This document shows positions 44,634 through 53,601 of a stretch of DNA of 64,000 nucleotides, piece by piece. The DNA is from Couchioplanes caeruleus (GTDB taxonomy: Bacteria > Actinomycetota > Actinomycetes > Mycobacteriales > Micromonosporaceae): the NCBI RefSeq assembly GCF_003751945.1, contig NZ_RJKL01000001.1:7830501-7894500 (forward strand). The letters run 5' to 3'. The notes below the pieces were generated by a model. It was not told where the DNA came from. It was given only the letters and a program-made list of their open reading frames with translations, and searched no databases. Position 1 is the stretch's first letter. Every line of letters starts with the position of its first letter. A program made the position numbers and the translations under genes.

Positions 44634-46715
44634 ATGAAGCGTCCGTTCGCCGCCGTACCCGCGCTCGCGCTCGTCCTGACCGCGCTGACCGTACCCACGA
44701 CCGCGGTCTCGGCCGCGCCCGCGGCCGCCCCGCCGCCCGAATCGCAGTTCCAGAAGGTCACGCTCAACGACTTCCCGGGCGAACCCATCGCCCTCGCCGT
44801 GCTGCCGGACAAGCGCGTCCTGCACACCGCCCGCAAGGGCGAGGTCCGCATCAACGACCCGAAGAGCGGCCGCAACGTCCTCGCCGCCACGATCCCGGTC
44901 TACCAGCACGACGAGGAGGGCGTGCAGGGCATCGCGATCGACCCGGACTTCGCGGTGAACAAGTGGGTCTACGTCTACTACTCGCCGCGGCTGAACACCC
45001 CCACCGACAACCCGGCGACCCCGACGGTCAACGAGGGCGATGCGCCGGAGGAGGGCACCGCCGCGGACTTCGCGCCGTTCAAGGGCGTGATGCGGCTGTC
45101 GCGCTTCAAGCTGGACGGCACCACGCTGGCGCTGGGCGCCGAGCAGAAGATCCTCGACGTCCCCGCCGACCGCGGCATCTGCTGCCACGTCGGCGGGAAG
45201 ATCGACTTCGACGCGGCCGGCAACCTCTACCTGTCCACGGGCGACGACACGAACCCGTTCGCCTCCGACGGCTACGCGCCCCTGGACGAGCGGGCGAACC
45301 GCAACCCGGCCTTCGACGCGCAGCGTTCCGCGGGCAACACCAACGACCTGCGGGGCAAGATCCTGCGGATCACGGTGACCGCAAGCGGCGGCTACCGCAT
45401 CCCGAAGGGCAACCTCTTCAAGCCGGGTACGGCGTACACCCGCCCGGAGATCTACGCGATGGGTCTGCGCAACCCGTTCCGCTTCGCCGTCGACAAGGCC
45501 ACCGGCGTGATCTACGTGGGCGACTACTCGCCGGACGCCCAGGTGCCGAACCCGGCGCGGGGACCGTCCGGACAGGGCCGCTGGATGGCCGTCGACAAGC
45601 CCGCCAACTACGGCTGGCCCTACTGTGCGGCACCGGACCTGCCCTACGTCGACTACGACTTCGCCACTCACACCTCCGGCGCACCGTTCGACTGCGCGGC
45701 CCCGGTCAACGACTCGCCGCACAACACCGGCAGGCGCCTGCTGCCCCCGGTGGAGAAGGCCGAGGTCATCTACGGGTACGGGCTCAGTGCCGAGTTCCCC
45801 GAGCTGGGCGTCGGCGGCATCGGCCCGATGGGCGGCCCCGCGTACCGCTATGCGGAGGGGAACACCTCGGCGACCAAGTGGCCGGAGCACTACGACGGCA
45901 AGCCGCTGTTCTACGAGTGGACCCGCGACTACGTCAAGGAGTTCACCCTCGGCGCCGGCAACGAGGTCACCGCGATCGCCCCGGTCCTGCCGTCCATCGT
46001 CTTCGACAACCCGATGGACCTGGAGTTCGGTCCGGACGGCTCGCTCTACGTCCTCGAGTACGGCGACGGCTACTTCTCGGAGAACCCGGAAGCGCAGCTC
46101 GCCCGCATCGACTACGTGCGCGGCAACCGCACCCCCGTCCCGCGGATCACGGCGACTCCGGCCACCGGCGAGGCGCCGCTCACGGTCACCTTCTCCAGCG
46201 CCGGCACCGCCGACCCGGACGGCGACAGCCTGCGCTACGCCTGGGACTTCGACGCCGACGGCATCGTCGACTCCCGCCGGCCTCACGCGGTGCACACCTT
46301 CACCGCGAACGGCAACTACCGGCCCACGCTCAAGGTGACCGACCCGACCGGCCGCTGGGCATCGGCCGAGGTGATCCTGCCGGTCGGCACGCTGGCGCCG
46401 AAGGTCACCTTCGTGACGCCGACGGAGGGCCAGCCGTTCGAGTTCGGCGACACGGTCCCCTTCCAGGTGGCGGTGGTCGACGACCAGCCGGTCGACTGCT
46501 CACGAGTCACGGTGACCTACATCCTGGGGCACGACCAGCACGGCCACCCGCTCTCGACGGCCTCCGGCTGCACCGGCTCGATCACCACCTTCATCGACGG
46601 CGGCCACGCCGGCTCCGGCAACCTGAGCGCCGTCTTCGTCGCGGAGTACACCGACTCCGGCACCCCACCCCAGAGCGGCTCCGCGATGGTGGTCCTGCTC
46701 CCACCCGACGACTGA
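44634..46715 (+). CDS. Secreted PQQ-type sugar dehydrogenase with PKD domain
   Basis: A 693-residue exported enzyme. The signal peptide runs to about residue 28. A glucose/sorbosone-dehydrogenase-type beta-propeller follows with DEEGVQGIAIDPDFAVNKWVYVYY, GRLNTP-like loops, HVGGKIDFDAAGNLYLSTGDDTNPF, LRGKILRITV and EIYAMGLRNPFRFAVDKATGVIYVGDY. The LDFGPDG-type block (MDLEFGPDGSLYVLEYGDGYF) is also typical. A PKD domain (about 505 to 590, ATGEAPLTVTFSSAGTADPDGD) and an Ig-like end follow. It would oxidise a sugar with a PQQ cofactor. It is cotranscribed with the Tat-exported isomerase-like protein, and the ATG follows AGGAGGAGC. Confidence 0.85.
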   Translation: MKRPFAAVPALALVLTALTVPTTAVSAAPAAAPPPESQFQKVTLNDFPGEPIALAVLPDKRVLHTARKGEVRINDPKSGRNVLAATIPVYQHDEEGVQGIAIDPDFAVNKWVYVYYSPRLNTPTDNPATPTVNEGDAPEEGTAADFAPFKGVMRLSRFKLDGTTLALGAEQKILDVPADRGICCHVGGKIDFDAAGNLYLSTGDDTNPFASDGYAPLDERANRNPAFDAQRSAGNTNDLRGKILRITVTASGGYRIPKGNLFKPGTAYTRPEIYAMGLRNPFRFAVDKATGVIYVGDYSPDAQVPNPARGPSGQGRWMAVDKPANYGWPYCAAPDLPYVDYDFATHTSGAPFDCAAPVNDSPHNTGRRLLPPVEKAEVIYGYGLSAEFPELGVGGIGPMGGPAYRYAEGNTSATKWPEHYDGKPLFYEWTRDYVKEFTLGAGNEVTAIAPVLPSIVFDNPMDLEFGPDGSLYVLEYGDGYFSENPEAQLARIDYVRGNRTPVPRITATPATGEAPLTVTFSSAGTADPDGDSLRYAWDFDADGIVDSRRPHAVHTFTANGNYRPTLKVTDPTGRWASAEVILPVGTLAPKVTFVTPTEGQPFEFGDTVPFQVAVVDDQPVDCSRVTVTYILGHDQHGHPLSTASGCTGSITTFIDGGHAGSGNLSAVFVAEYTDSGTPPQSGSAMVVLLPPDD

Positions 46716-46734
46716 CCCGGCCGGCGACCGAGGA

Positions 46735-46769
46735 GGACCCGTCCGGCGCAGCCAGCGCCCGGCGGGTCC
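46735..46769. terminator. Bidirectional hairpin between convergent genes
   Basis: GGACCCGTCCGGCGC (46735-46749) pairs with GCGCCCGGCGGGTCC (46755-46769) with two mismatches and a 5-base loop, in the gap between the dehydrogenase and the sirtuin genes. No T run follows, so it is a weak or factor-aided terminator. Confidence 0.5.
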
Positions 46770-46797
46770 GCGCCGTTCCCGTTCGCCCCCCAGATCG

Positions 46798-47538
46798 TCA
46801 GACCCGCACGGACCCGGCCAGTGCTGCGCAGATCCGGGGTACCGCCGTGCCGATCGGTTCGCGGATCACGGCGGTGGCCAGGTCGTCGTACGGGGTCGGG
46901 TCGCGGTTGACGATGACCAGACGGCTGCCGGCGTTGACCGCCACCGCGCACAGCGAGGCGACCGGTTCCACCAGCAGGGAGCTGCCGACGACCAGCATGA
47001 GTTCGCTGTGCGAGGCGATCCGCTCGGCCAGACTCACGGTCTCGGGGTCGAGATGCTCGCCGAACATCACGACGCCGAGCTTGAGGATCGCGCCGCAGGC
47101 CGGACAGCGGCGATCCCCGTCGTTCCCGTCGATCCGGGTCGGGGTCCGGGCGGCGCATCCGGTGCAGACCGTCTCGCGGATCGAGCCGTGGAGCTCGAGG
47201 ACCCTGCGGGGGCTGGAGCCGGCCTTCTGGTGCAGCCCGTCGACGTTCTGGGTGAGGATGCGTACCGCGGATCCGCCCCGTTCGAGGCCGGCGAGCGCGC
47301 GGTGGGCGTCGTTCGGCCGGGCGTTCCAGGCAGGGTGGCCCGCGTACGTCCGCCAGAAGGTGGCACGCACCTCGGGATCGGCCATGAAGGACCGGTAGGT
47401 GAAGGCGTCGACGAGGGCGGGATCGAGCGTCCATACGCCGGACGGTCCACGGTAGTCGGGGATGCCGGAGTCCGTGGAGATCCCCGCCCCGGTCAGCACT
47501 GCTACCCGGGTCACGCCGTCCGTCCAGGTCGTATCCAT
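46798..47538 (-). CDS. Sirtuin NAD-dependent protein deacylase
   Basis: A 246-residue Sir2 enzyme that removes acyl groups from lysines using NAD. The NAD-binding GAGISTDSGIPDYRGPSGVW (about 18) and TQNVDGLHQKAG (about 103) are intact, with the catalytic His in ELHGS. The zinc site is CTGC and CPACGA with two CxxC pairs. HLDPE and VVGSSLLVEPVASL match the family. The ATG at 47538 has no clear ribosome site. It lies downstream of the two-repeat secreted protein on the same strand. Confidence 0.9.
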   Translation of the reverse strand: MDTTWTDGVTRVAVLTGAGISTDSGIPDYRGPSGVWTLDPALVDAFTYRSFMADPEVRATFWRTYAGHPAWNARPNDAHRALAGLERGGSAVRILTQNVDGLHQKAGSSPRRVLELHGSIRETVCTGCAARTPTRIDGNDGDRRCPACGAILKLGVVMFGEHLDPETVSLAERIASHSELMLVVGSSLLVEPVASLCAVAVNAGSRLVIVNRDPTPYDDLATAVIREPIGTAVPRICAALAGSVRV

Positions 47539-47621
47539 GGTCGTCGAGGGTCGGCGCCGGCGCGGGCGATCGGATATCGCGCGGGAAGCGGTGCCGGGCC
47601 GGCACCGCTTCCCGCCGGTCC

Positions 47622-48413
47622 TCAGCCGCGGAGGCCGCAGGGTGCGAAGCGCTCCAGTCCTTCCGGCTTGGCCGCGTTGCGGCCGATCGCCGTCTCGATG
47701 CGGTTCAGGGTCGCCACGCGCTTGTCCTCCAACGGGCCGAGGATCGCGTTGCGGATGAAGTTGGGGCCGCCCTGACCGACGCTGGACGCCAGACGCTTGT
47801 TCGCCTCGGCGATCTGGGTGTCGAGCAGCGCCAGGTTGCGGGTCACCTCGTCGCGGGCCTGTGCCGGGATGGAGGGCAACCCGCTGACCGCCGGGCAGTC
47901 GACAGTGGCTGCGGCGCCGGAGCCGCCCGTGCCCGTCTCGGGAGGAGCGGTCTTGACGGCGGTGGACTCCGGTGCGGGAGCGGCCGCGCCTGCGCCGGTC
48001 AGCGTGCAGGTCGCGAGCTTCTGCACGTCGAGATCCGGCTTGGGGGCGCTGCGGCCGATCGCGGTGGCCATGCGGTTGATGGCGGCGACGCGCTTGTCCT
48101 TCAGCGGGCCGAGGATCGCGTTCTGAACGAAGTCGGGGCCGCCCTCGCCGGCGCTGGTCGCCAGGCGCTTGTTCGCCTCGGCGATCTGGGTGTTGAGCTG
48201 CGCCAGGTTGCGCTCGATCTCGGCCCGGGCGGTGGCGGGAACGGCGCCCAGCTCGCCGGCGACCGCGGGGCACGACACGGTGGGCGCGGCGGCGCGTACG
48301 GCGGCTCGGTCACCGGCCGAGGCCACGCCGAGCCCGACGCCGGTCAGCGCTACGGCGACCGCGACGACGCCGGTGACCTGCCAGCGGCGGGCCGAACTAC
48401 GGGAAAGGTGCAT
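47622..48413 (-). CDS. Secreted protein built of two internal repeats
   Basis: A 263-residue protein with an N-terminal membrane/signal segment (WQVTGVVAVAVALTGVGLGVASA). Two copies of a roughly 90-residue unit follow (about 47 to 137 and 172 to 262). Both contain CPAV, RNLAxLxTQIAEANKRLA, GGPxFxxNAILGPLxDKRVAxxNR, AIGRxAxKP and a closing Cys. A Pro/Ala/Thr-rich linker joins them. The repeated helices are probably coiled and disulfide-linked (two Cys per unit). No family is recognised. It starts at an ATG (48413) with AGGC upstream. Confidence 0.75.
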   Translation of the reverse strand: MHLSRSSARRWQVTGVVAVAVALTGVGLGVASAGDRAAVRAAAPTVSCPAVAGELGAVPATARAEIERNLAQLNTQIAEANKRLATSAGEGGPDFVQNAILGPLKDKRVAAINRMATAIGRSAPKPDLDVQKLATCTLTGAGAAAPAPESTAVKTAPPETGTGGSGAAATVDCPAVSGLPSIPAQARDEVTRNLALLDTQIAEANKRLASSVGQGGPNFIRNAILGPLEDKRVATLNRIETAIGRNAAKPEGLERFAPCGLRG

Positions 48414-48592
48414 CTTCGCCTGAGCCTTCCTGTCAGAGGACCTCGACGAGCAGTACGGGAGCGCTCCCAGAGGCGGATCAAGCCCCGCCCGGTTCTAAGA
48501 AAGACTTAATCTGAGCGGGCCTCGAGGGAGCGCCCCACCCGTACGGCAACCTTCGGCGGTGGAAGCCGGTAGCAGTCTGCGGCCCACCTCAG

Positions 48593-48799
48593 ATGCGATC
48601 GCTTGCCGTCCACCCCGCCGGGGTGGAGCGCACCTCCGACGAGGGGCGGCTGATCGTCACCAAGACGGACCGCAAGGGGATCATCCAGTACGCCAATGCG
48701 CTGTTCCTGGAGCTCTCGGCCTATCCGGAGTCGCAGGTCGGCCAGCCGCACCACGTGATCCGGCATCCCGGCATGCCGCGGGTGGTCTCTGGTCGCTGA
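48593..48799 (+). pseudogene. PAS domain fragment
   Basis: Sixty-eight codons contain a PAS half: LIVTKTDRKGIIQYANALFLELSAYPESQVGQPHHVIRHPGMPR. This is the start of Aer-like PAS domains. After MPR the frame runs into a stop within four codons; the reading frame one base over continues WSLTAG, so a frameshift is likely. It lies 30 bases before a HAMP-like remnant, and the two were probably parts of one chemotaxis-like gene. Confidence 0.6.
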
Positions 48800-48830
48800 C
48801 CGCCGGCGCGACCACCGTGGGAGCCGACCG

Positions 48831-49253
48831 ATGAAGCTGCTGACCTCGCGCACCGCCCCGGCGGAGACCGATGCGGAACTGGCCGCCTACCGCGCCACCG
48901 TCCGGGCCGTGCTCGCCACGCTGGCGCGCCTGCAGGAGGGCGACCTCGAGGCCCGGGTGCCGCACCAGGACGGTCCCGCCGAGCTGCAGCGGCTTCGCGA
49001 CGCCTTCAACGACGTCATCGCGCAGCGCTCCGCCGCGGACGCGCTCGTGGCCATCCACGACGTCGCCGGTGTGATCGCCGAGATGGACCAGCAGGTCATC
49101 GGCGTCGCCGCGGCCGCCAGCGGCGGCTCGAACGCCGACCAGCAGGGTCTGTCCGACATGGCGGAGACGCTGCGCGCCGAAATCCAGCGCCTGACCAGGC
49201 GAGAGCTGACCCGGCGGGGCCGCGCCTTCACCGAGGCGGCGGAGAGCGGCGGA
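48831..49253 (+). pseudogene. HAMP-like chemotaxis/sensor fragment
   Basis: From ATG at 48831 the frame encodes AYRATVRAVLATLARLQEGDLEARVPHQDGPAELQRLRDAFNDVI, the DALVAIHDVAGVIAEMDQQVIGVAAAASGGSNADQQGLSDMAETLRAEI region and a final helix. These resemble HAMP and MCP-type signalling helices without a membrane part. The frame does not stop before it enters the convergent DUF1801 gene, so no natural C-terminus is seen. It is likely a truncated remnant beside the PAS fragment. Confidence 0.5.
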
Positions 49254-49673
49254 TCAATCCGGGGCGAGGGTCTTGCCGTCGAGCTTGCGGAAACCATCGG
49301 CGACCAGCGCCCGCAGCACGTCCGGGTCGATGTCCGCCAGGCGCTTGACATACAGGCAGGACTTGCCGGTGCGGTGCGGGCCCAGCTTCGCGAGCAGGTC
49401 CTCGTCGAAGCCGGCCGAGAGATAGATGGTGAGCGCCGTCTTGCGCGGGGACAGGCCGACCGGCGGCCAGTCGCCCTGCTGGCCGGAGGCGTACCGATAG
49501 CGGTAGCAGCCGAAGCCGACGATGCTGTCGCCCCACATCTCGGGGGCGGCGCCGGTCGCCTCCGCCATGAGGGCGCAGAGCGTCCGTGCCTCGGCCCGCC
49601 GCTTCGGATCCGGTACGGCGGCGAGGAAGTCCCCGACGCTCGCACCGGTCCGCGCGGTCTTCAGTCCTGCCAC
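49254..49673 (-). CDS. DUF1801 family protein
   Basis: About 139 residues starting from a GTG at 49673, or 155 residues from an ATG at 49721; family proteins begin near the first. LKTARTGASVGDFLAAVPDPKRRAEARTLCALMAEATGAAPEMWGDSIVGFGCYRYRYASGQQGDWPPVGLSPRKTALTIYLSAGFDEDLLAKLGPHRTGKSCLYVKRLADID is the typical DUF1801 sequence. The molecular role is unknown. No ribosome site decides the start. Confidence 0.8.
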   Translation of the reverse strand: MAGLKTARTGASVGDFLAAVPDPKRRAEARTLCALMAEATGAAPEMWGDSIVGFGCYRYRYASGQQGDWPPVGLSPRKTALTIYLSAGFDEDLLAKLGPHRTGKSCLYVKRLADIDPDVLRALVADGFRKLDGKTLAPD

Positions 49674-49855
49674 GTTCGACCCGCCATCTCGGAACCGCAC
49701 CGTCGCGGCGACGGTACGCATGTGGTCGCGACCGGGGCACCGGCGGCACGCCGCCGCGGCGGGGCCTCCGCGCGTACGGTGACCGCCAGTGCCGCCATGA
49801 CCACGCGACTGTAACCCGACGGCTGTGATCGCCGCCACAGGCTCGCGAGACCCGC

Positions 49856-51157
49856 TCAGCTTCCCGCGGCGTCGGTACGGCGGATGGCGTCGACCAGGAT
49901 GGCCAGGCCTTCCCGGGCCTCGTCCTCGGTCAGGGTAAGCGCCGGGCCCATCCGCAGCACGTTGCCGTGGAGGCCGCCCTTGCCGACCAGCAGCCCGCCC
50001 CGGCGGCACTCGTCGACGACGCGTACGGTCGCGGCCGGGTCCGGCTCGGTGGTGCCCGGGCGGACGAACTCGACGGCGAGCATCAGGCCGCGGCCGCGGA
50101 TCTCGCCGACGATGCCCGCGTCGCCCGCGCCGGCGCGCAGGCCGTCGAGCAGGATCTTGCCGACGGTCTTGGCCTGGTGCTGCAGGTCGTGCTCCAGCAC
50201 GTAGTCGAGGACCGCGTTGCCGGCCGCGGTGGAGATCGGGTTGCCGCCGAAGGTGGAGAAGCTGGTCGCCGGGACCGCGTTGACCAGCTCCGCCCGGCCC
50301 ACCACTCCGGCGAGCGCGAAGCCGTTGCCGATGCCCTTGGCGAACGTGACGAGGTCGGGCTGCACGTCGTGGGCCTGATAGCCCCAGAAGTGGTCGCCGG
50401 TGCGGCCCCAGCCGGTCTGCACCTCGTCGGCGATGAACAGGATGCCGTGGCCGTCGAGCTCCTTCTTCAGCGCGCCGAACAGGCCGTCCGGGGCGTGCAC
50501 GAAGCCGCCGACGCCCTGGATCGGCTCGGCGATGAGTGCGGCCACGTCGCCGGCGGTGGTGGTGGCGAGCACCTCGCGCAGGTCCTCGACGGCGGCGTCG
50601 ATGTGATCGGCGTCGGAGAGCCCCGCCAGTCGTCCGCGCAGCCGGTCGCCGGAGTGCAGCCAGCTCACCGACAGCGGGCTCAGGCCGCTCGCCGACCAGC
50701 TCCGGTGCCCGGTGATCGCCATCGCGCCGAAGGAACGGCCGTGGTAGCTGTTGCGGATCGCCAGGATCTGGTTGCTGCGGCGGTGGTTGGTGGCGAACAG
50801 CAGTGCCGCCTCGTTGGCCTCGGTGCCGGAGGTGGTGAAGAAGACCCGCGCGTCCGGGATGCCGGAGAGCCCGGCGATCTTCTCGGCCAGCTCGACCTGC
50901 TGGCGGATCAGGTACAGCGTGGAGCTGTGCACCATGCCGGTGGCGAGCTGGCGCTCGACCGCCTCGCGCACCTCCGCGATGTCGTGGCCGAGCATGGTGG
51001 TCAGCACGCCGCCGAAGAAGTCCAGGTAGGACCGTCCGGCGCTGTCGGTGACGCGGCGCCCGGAGCCTGCGACCAGCTCGATCGCCTCGTCGCCGTAGTA
51101 GGTCGCGACCCAGGAGGGCATTACGGCCCGGTGCCGGGCGAGCAGATCGTCGGTCAT
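49856..51157 (-). CDS. Class III aminotransferase of pyrimidine catabolism
   Basis: A 433-residue PLP enzyme of the omega-aminotransferase class. Diagnostic blocks are FFTTSGTEANEAAL, NSYHGRSFGAMAITGHRSW, LIAEPIQGVGGFVHAPDG, LFIADEVQTGWGRTGDHFW and the PLP lysine in VTFAKGIGNGFALAGVVG. STFGGNPISTAAG completes the pattern. The ATG at 51157 follows GGAGACC. It lies between a MocR-type regulator and the dihydropyrimidinase cluster, so it most likely transaminates beta-alanine or beta-aminoisobutyrate to the semialdehyde. The exact substrate is not proven. Confidence 0.85.
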   Translation of the reverse strand: MTDDLLARHRAVMPSWVATYYGDEAIELVAGSGRRVTDSAGRSYLDFFGGVLTTMLGHDIAEVREAVERQLATGMVHSSTLYLIRQQVELAEKIAGLSGIPDARVFFTTSGTEANEAALLFATNHRRSNQILAIRNSYHGRSFGAMAITGHRSWSASGLSPLSVSWLHSGDRLRGRLAGLSDADHIDAAVEDLREVLATTTAGDVAALIAEPIQGVGGFVHAPDGLFGALKKELDGHGILFIADEVQTGWGRTGDHFWGYQAHDVQPDLVTFAKGIGNGFALAGVVGRAELVNAVPATSFSTFGGNPISTAAGNAVLDYVLEHDLQHQAKTVGKILLDGLRAGAGDAGIVGEIRGRGLMLAVEFVRPGTTEPDPAATVRVVDECRRGGLLVGKGGLHGNVLRMGPALTLTEDEAREGLAILVDAIRRTDAAGS

Positions 51158-51200
51158 GGGGGTCTCCAAGCGGTCGGGGTGGATCGTGAAAGGGGTGCGG

Positions 51201-52574
51201 CTATCGCCAGCCGCGCGGGTACGGCCGGGCACGCGTACCGCCACCGGATCCGGCGCGGGCGGCGGCGGCGAAGATGCCGGCCAGCTCGGCGTGGTCGTCG
51301 TGGATCAGGCCGACCGTGATCCGGACATGGTCGGCGCCGAGCGGCGTGACGCAGAAGGGCGCGCCGGGTGCCACGGCGATGCCGTGCGCGGCGAGCGAGA
51401 GCATCGCGGCCTGTTCGTCCTCGACGGTCATCCAGAGGTTGATCCCGTCGGCCGCGGTGGCGCTCACGCCGCGCTCCGCCAGCTCGCGGAGCAGCGTCGT
51501 GCGCCGCCGGGTGTACGTGTCGCGCGCGGCCTCGATCTGCGCGGCGGCCTCCGGCGAGGTCAGCAGGTCCAGGAGCACGGCCTGCAGGAGGCGGCTGGAC
51601 CAGCCGGGGCCGAGCAGGCGTCGGTCGGCGACCGCGGTGATCACCTCGGCGGGCCCGCCGAGCGCCGCGAGCCGCAGGTCGGGGCCGTGGCTCTTGGAGA
51701 AGCCGGCGATGTGCACGGTCCGGTCCGGAAGCTGGGTGCCGAGGCTCACCGGCGGGGCGGAGGCGATGGCGCCGGCGTGGTCGTCCTCGACGATCGTCAC
51801 CTGCGGGTAGGCGGCCAGCTCGGCGGCGAGCTCGGCGACGCGCCGGGCGGAGAGTCCGGTCCCGGTCGGGTTGTGCGCCCGCGGTTGCAGGAAGACCGCG
51901 ACCGGATCGTACGCCGTCAGCGCGGCGCCCAGCGCGTCCGGACGCATGCCGTGCTCGTCCATCGGCACGCCGACCACCGTGGCACCGGCCGCCTCGAGCA
52001 GGTCCAGCACCGGCGGGAAGGTGGGATTCTCGACGAGCACGTGGTCGCCGAAGCGCACCACGGCCGCGATCACCCGGTCCAGGGCGTCGAGCGCGCCGTC
52101 GACGACGGTCAGCCGGTCCGGCGGGTACGGCCAGCGCTGCCGCAGCGCCGTCTCCAGCGGGGGCAGCACGGCCGCGTCGAGGTAGCTCGTGGTGAGCCGG
52201 GCGTCGCCGACGCGCGCGAGGGAGCCGGCGAGGCTCGGCAGCAGGTCGTGGTCGGGCACCCCGGTGGAGAAGTCGCGGGTGACGTTGCCGAGGCCGCTCG
52301 CGAGGCGGGCGTAGCGCATCCGTCCGCGCGGCAGGACCGGGGCGGCGACGAACGAGCCGGACCGGCCGCGGGTCTGGATCGCCCCGGCCTGGGCCAGGCT
52401 CTGCCAGGCCTCGCTCACCGTGGTCGGGCTGACGCCCAGCGCCCGGGCCACGTCGCGCACCGTCGGCAGCCGCGCCCCGGTCGGCAGGTCTCCGGCGCTG
52501 ACCAGACGGCTGACGGCGGCGGCGATGCCCCGGGCACTGCGGTCGTCGACCGCGTCCGCGATGAGCCCGAGCAT
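51201..52574 (-). CDS. MocR-type GntR/aminotransferase regulator
   Basis: A 457-residue fusion of an N-terminal GntR winged helix (DLPTGARLPTVRDVARALGVSPTTVSEAWQSLAQAGAIQTRGRSGSFV) and a class I aminotransferase domain that binds PLP. The lysine of the PLP site lies in AGFSKSHGPDLRLAALGGP and LQPRAHNPTGTGLS is also typical. It likely regulates the divergent uracil/thymine catabolism genes and the aminotransferase next to it in response to PLP or an amino acid. The ATG at 52574 follows GGAGA. Confidence 0.9.
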   Translation of the reverse strand: MLGLIADAVDDRSARGIAAAVSRLVSAGDLPTGARLPTVRDVARALGVSPTTVSEAWQSLAQAGAIQTRGRSGSFVAAPVLPRGRMRYARLASGLGNVTRDFSTGVPDHDLLPSLAGSLARVGDARLTTSYLDAAVLPPLETALRQRWPYPPDRLTVVDGALDALDRVIAAVVRFGDHVLVENPTFPPVLDLLEAAGATVVGVPMDEHGMRPDALGAALTAYDPVAVFLQPRAHNPTGTGLSARRVAELAAELAAYPQVTIVEDDHAGAIASAPPVSLGTQLPDRTVHIAGFSKSHGPDLRLAALGGPAEVITAVADRRLLGPGWSSRLLQAVLLDLLTSPEAAAQIEAARDTYTRRRTTLLRELAERGVSATAADGINLWMTVEDEQAAMLSLAAHGIAVAPGAPFCVTPLGADHVRITVGLIHDDHAELAGIFAAAARAGSGGGTRARPYPRGWR

Positions 52575-52642
52575 GCCGTCTCCAGAACATTTGGTAACAC
52601 GCGAACCATTGTCCGCCCTGCGCTGTGTCATTAGTGTCCTAC

Positions 52643-52661
52643 GACATGAGTCCCCGATGTC
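52643..52661. promoter_or_regulatory. Inverted repeat between regulator and pyrimidine genes
   Basis: GACAT (52643-52647) and ATGTC (52657-52661) flank 9 bases in the divergent region between the MocR-type regulator and the ureidopropionase gene. It is a candidate MocR binding site. The arms are short. Confidence 0.35.
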
Positions 52662-52761
52662 AAGCACCGCACAGGGGCACTGACGGAGGGTGAAGGAGAT
52701 CACCATCTACGCGTGACCCACACCACCGCCGTCGACAGGACCTACGGAGAGGGAAGCCAGT

Positions 52762-53601
52762 ATGAGCAGGGTGGTCCGCGCCGCCCTCGTCCAGACGACC
52801 TGGACGGGCGACAAGGAATCGATGATCAAGGCGCACGAGGACTATGCTCGGCAAGCCGCCGCCCAAGGCGCGAAGGTGATCTGTTTCCAGGAGCTGTTCT
52901 ACGGCCCCTACTTCTGCCAGGTCCAGGACGCCGCCTACTACGAGTACGCGGAGTCGGTCCCCGGACCCACCACCGAACGCTTCCAGGCCCTCGCCGCCGA
53001 GCTCGGCATGGTGATGGTCCTGCCCATGTACGAGCAGGAGCAGCCCGGCGTCCTCTACAACACCGCCGCGGTGGTCGACGCGGACGGCTCGTACCTCGGC
53101 AAGTACCGCAAGCACCACATCCCGCAGGTGAACGGCTTCTGGGAGAAGTTCTACTTCCGCCCCGGCAACCTGGGCTTCCCGGTGTTCGACACGGCGGTCG
53201 GCAAGGTGGGCGTCTACATCTGCTACGACCGGCACTTCCCTGAGGGCTGGCGGGCGCTCGGCCTGAACGGCGCGGAGATCGTCTTCAACCCCTCGGCCAC
53301 CAGCCGCGGCCTGTCGTCGTACCTGTGGCAGCTCGAGCAGCCGGCCAGCGCGGTGGCCAACGAGTACTTCGTCGGCGCGATCAACCGGGTCGGCGTCGAG
53401 TCGCTCGGCGACAACGACTTCTACGGCCAGTCGTACTTCGTGGACCCGGAGGGCAAGTTCGTCGGTGAGGTCGGCGACACCCACAAGCCGGAGCTGATCG
53501 TCCGCGACCTCGACATGAGCCTGCTCCACACGGTCCGCGACCGCTGGCAGTTCTACCGCGACCGCCGCCCGGACGCCTACGACGGGCTGGTGGCTCCGTG
53601 A
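52762..53601 (+). CDS. Beta-ureidopropionase (N-carbamoyl-beta-alanine amidohydrolase), nitrilase family
   Basis: A 279-residue nitrilase-superfamily hydrolase that releases carbon dioxide and ammonia from N-carbamoyl-beta-alanine. The catalytic Glu (FQELFYG), Lys (YRKHHIPQVNG) and Cys (ICYDRHFPEGWRALGLNGA) are all present in the expected order. The end FNPSATSRGLSSYLWQLEQPASAVANEYFVGAINRVG matches actinobacterial N-carbamoyl-beta-alanine hydrolases. The ATG follows GAGAGGGAAG. Its stop overlaps the dihydropyrimidinase start (GTGA), so translation is coupled. Confidence 0.9.
   Translation: MSRVVRAALVQTTWTGDKESMIKAHEDYARQAAAQGAKVICFQELFYGPYFCQVQDAAYYEYAESVPGPTTERFQALAAELGMVMVLPMYEQEQPGVLYNTAAVVDADGSYLGKYRKHHIPQVNGFWEKFYFRPGNLGFPVFDTAVGKVGVYICYDRHFPEGWRALGLNGAEIVFNPSATSRGLSSYLWQLEQPASAVANEYFVGAINRVGVESLGDNDFYGQSYFVDPEGKFVGEVGDTHKPELIVRDLDMSLLHTVRDRWQFYRDRRPDAYDGLVAP

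Noticed and set aside
52690..52716. Eight-codon frame VKEITIYA before the ureidopropionase gene
   Set aside because: Its GTG is too close to the GGAGG to be initiated from it and the ureidopropionase gene has its own site.
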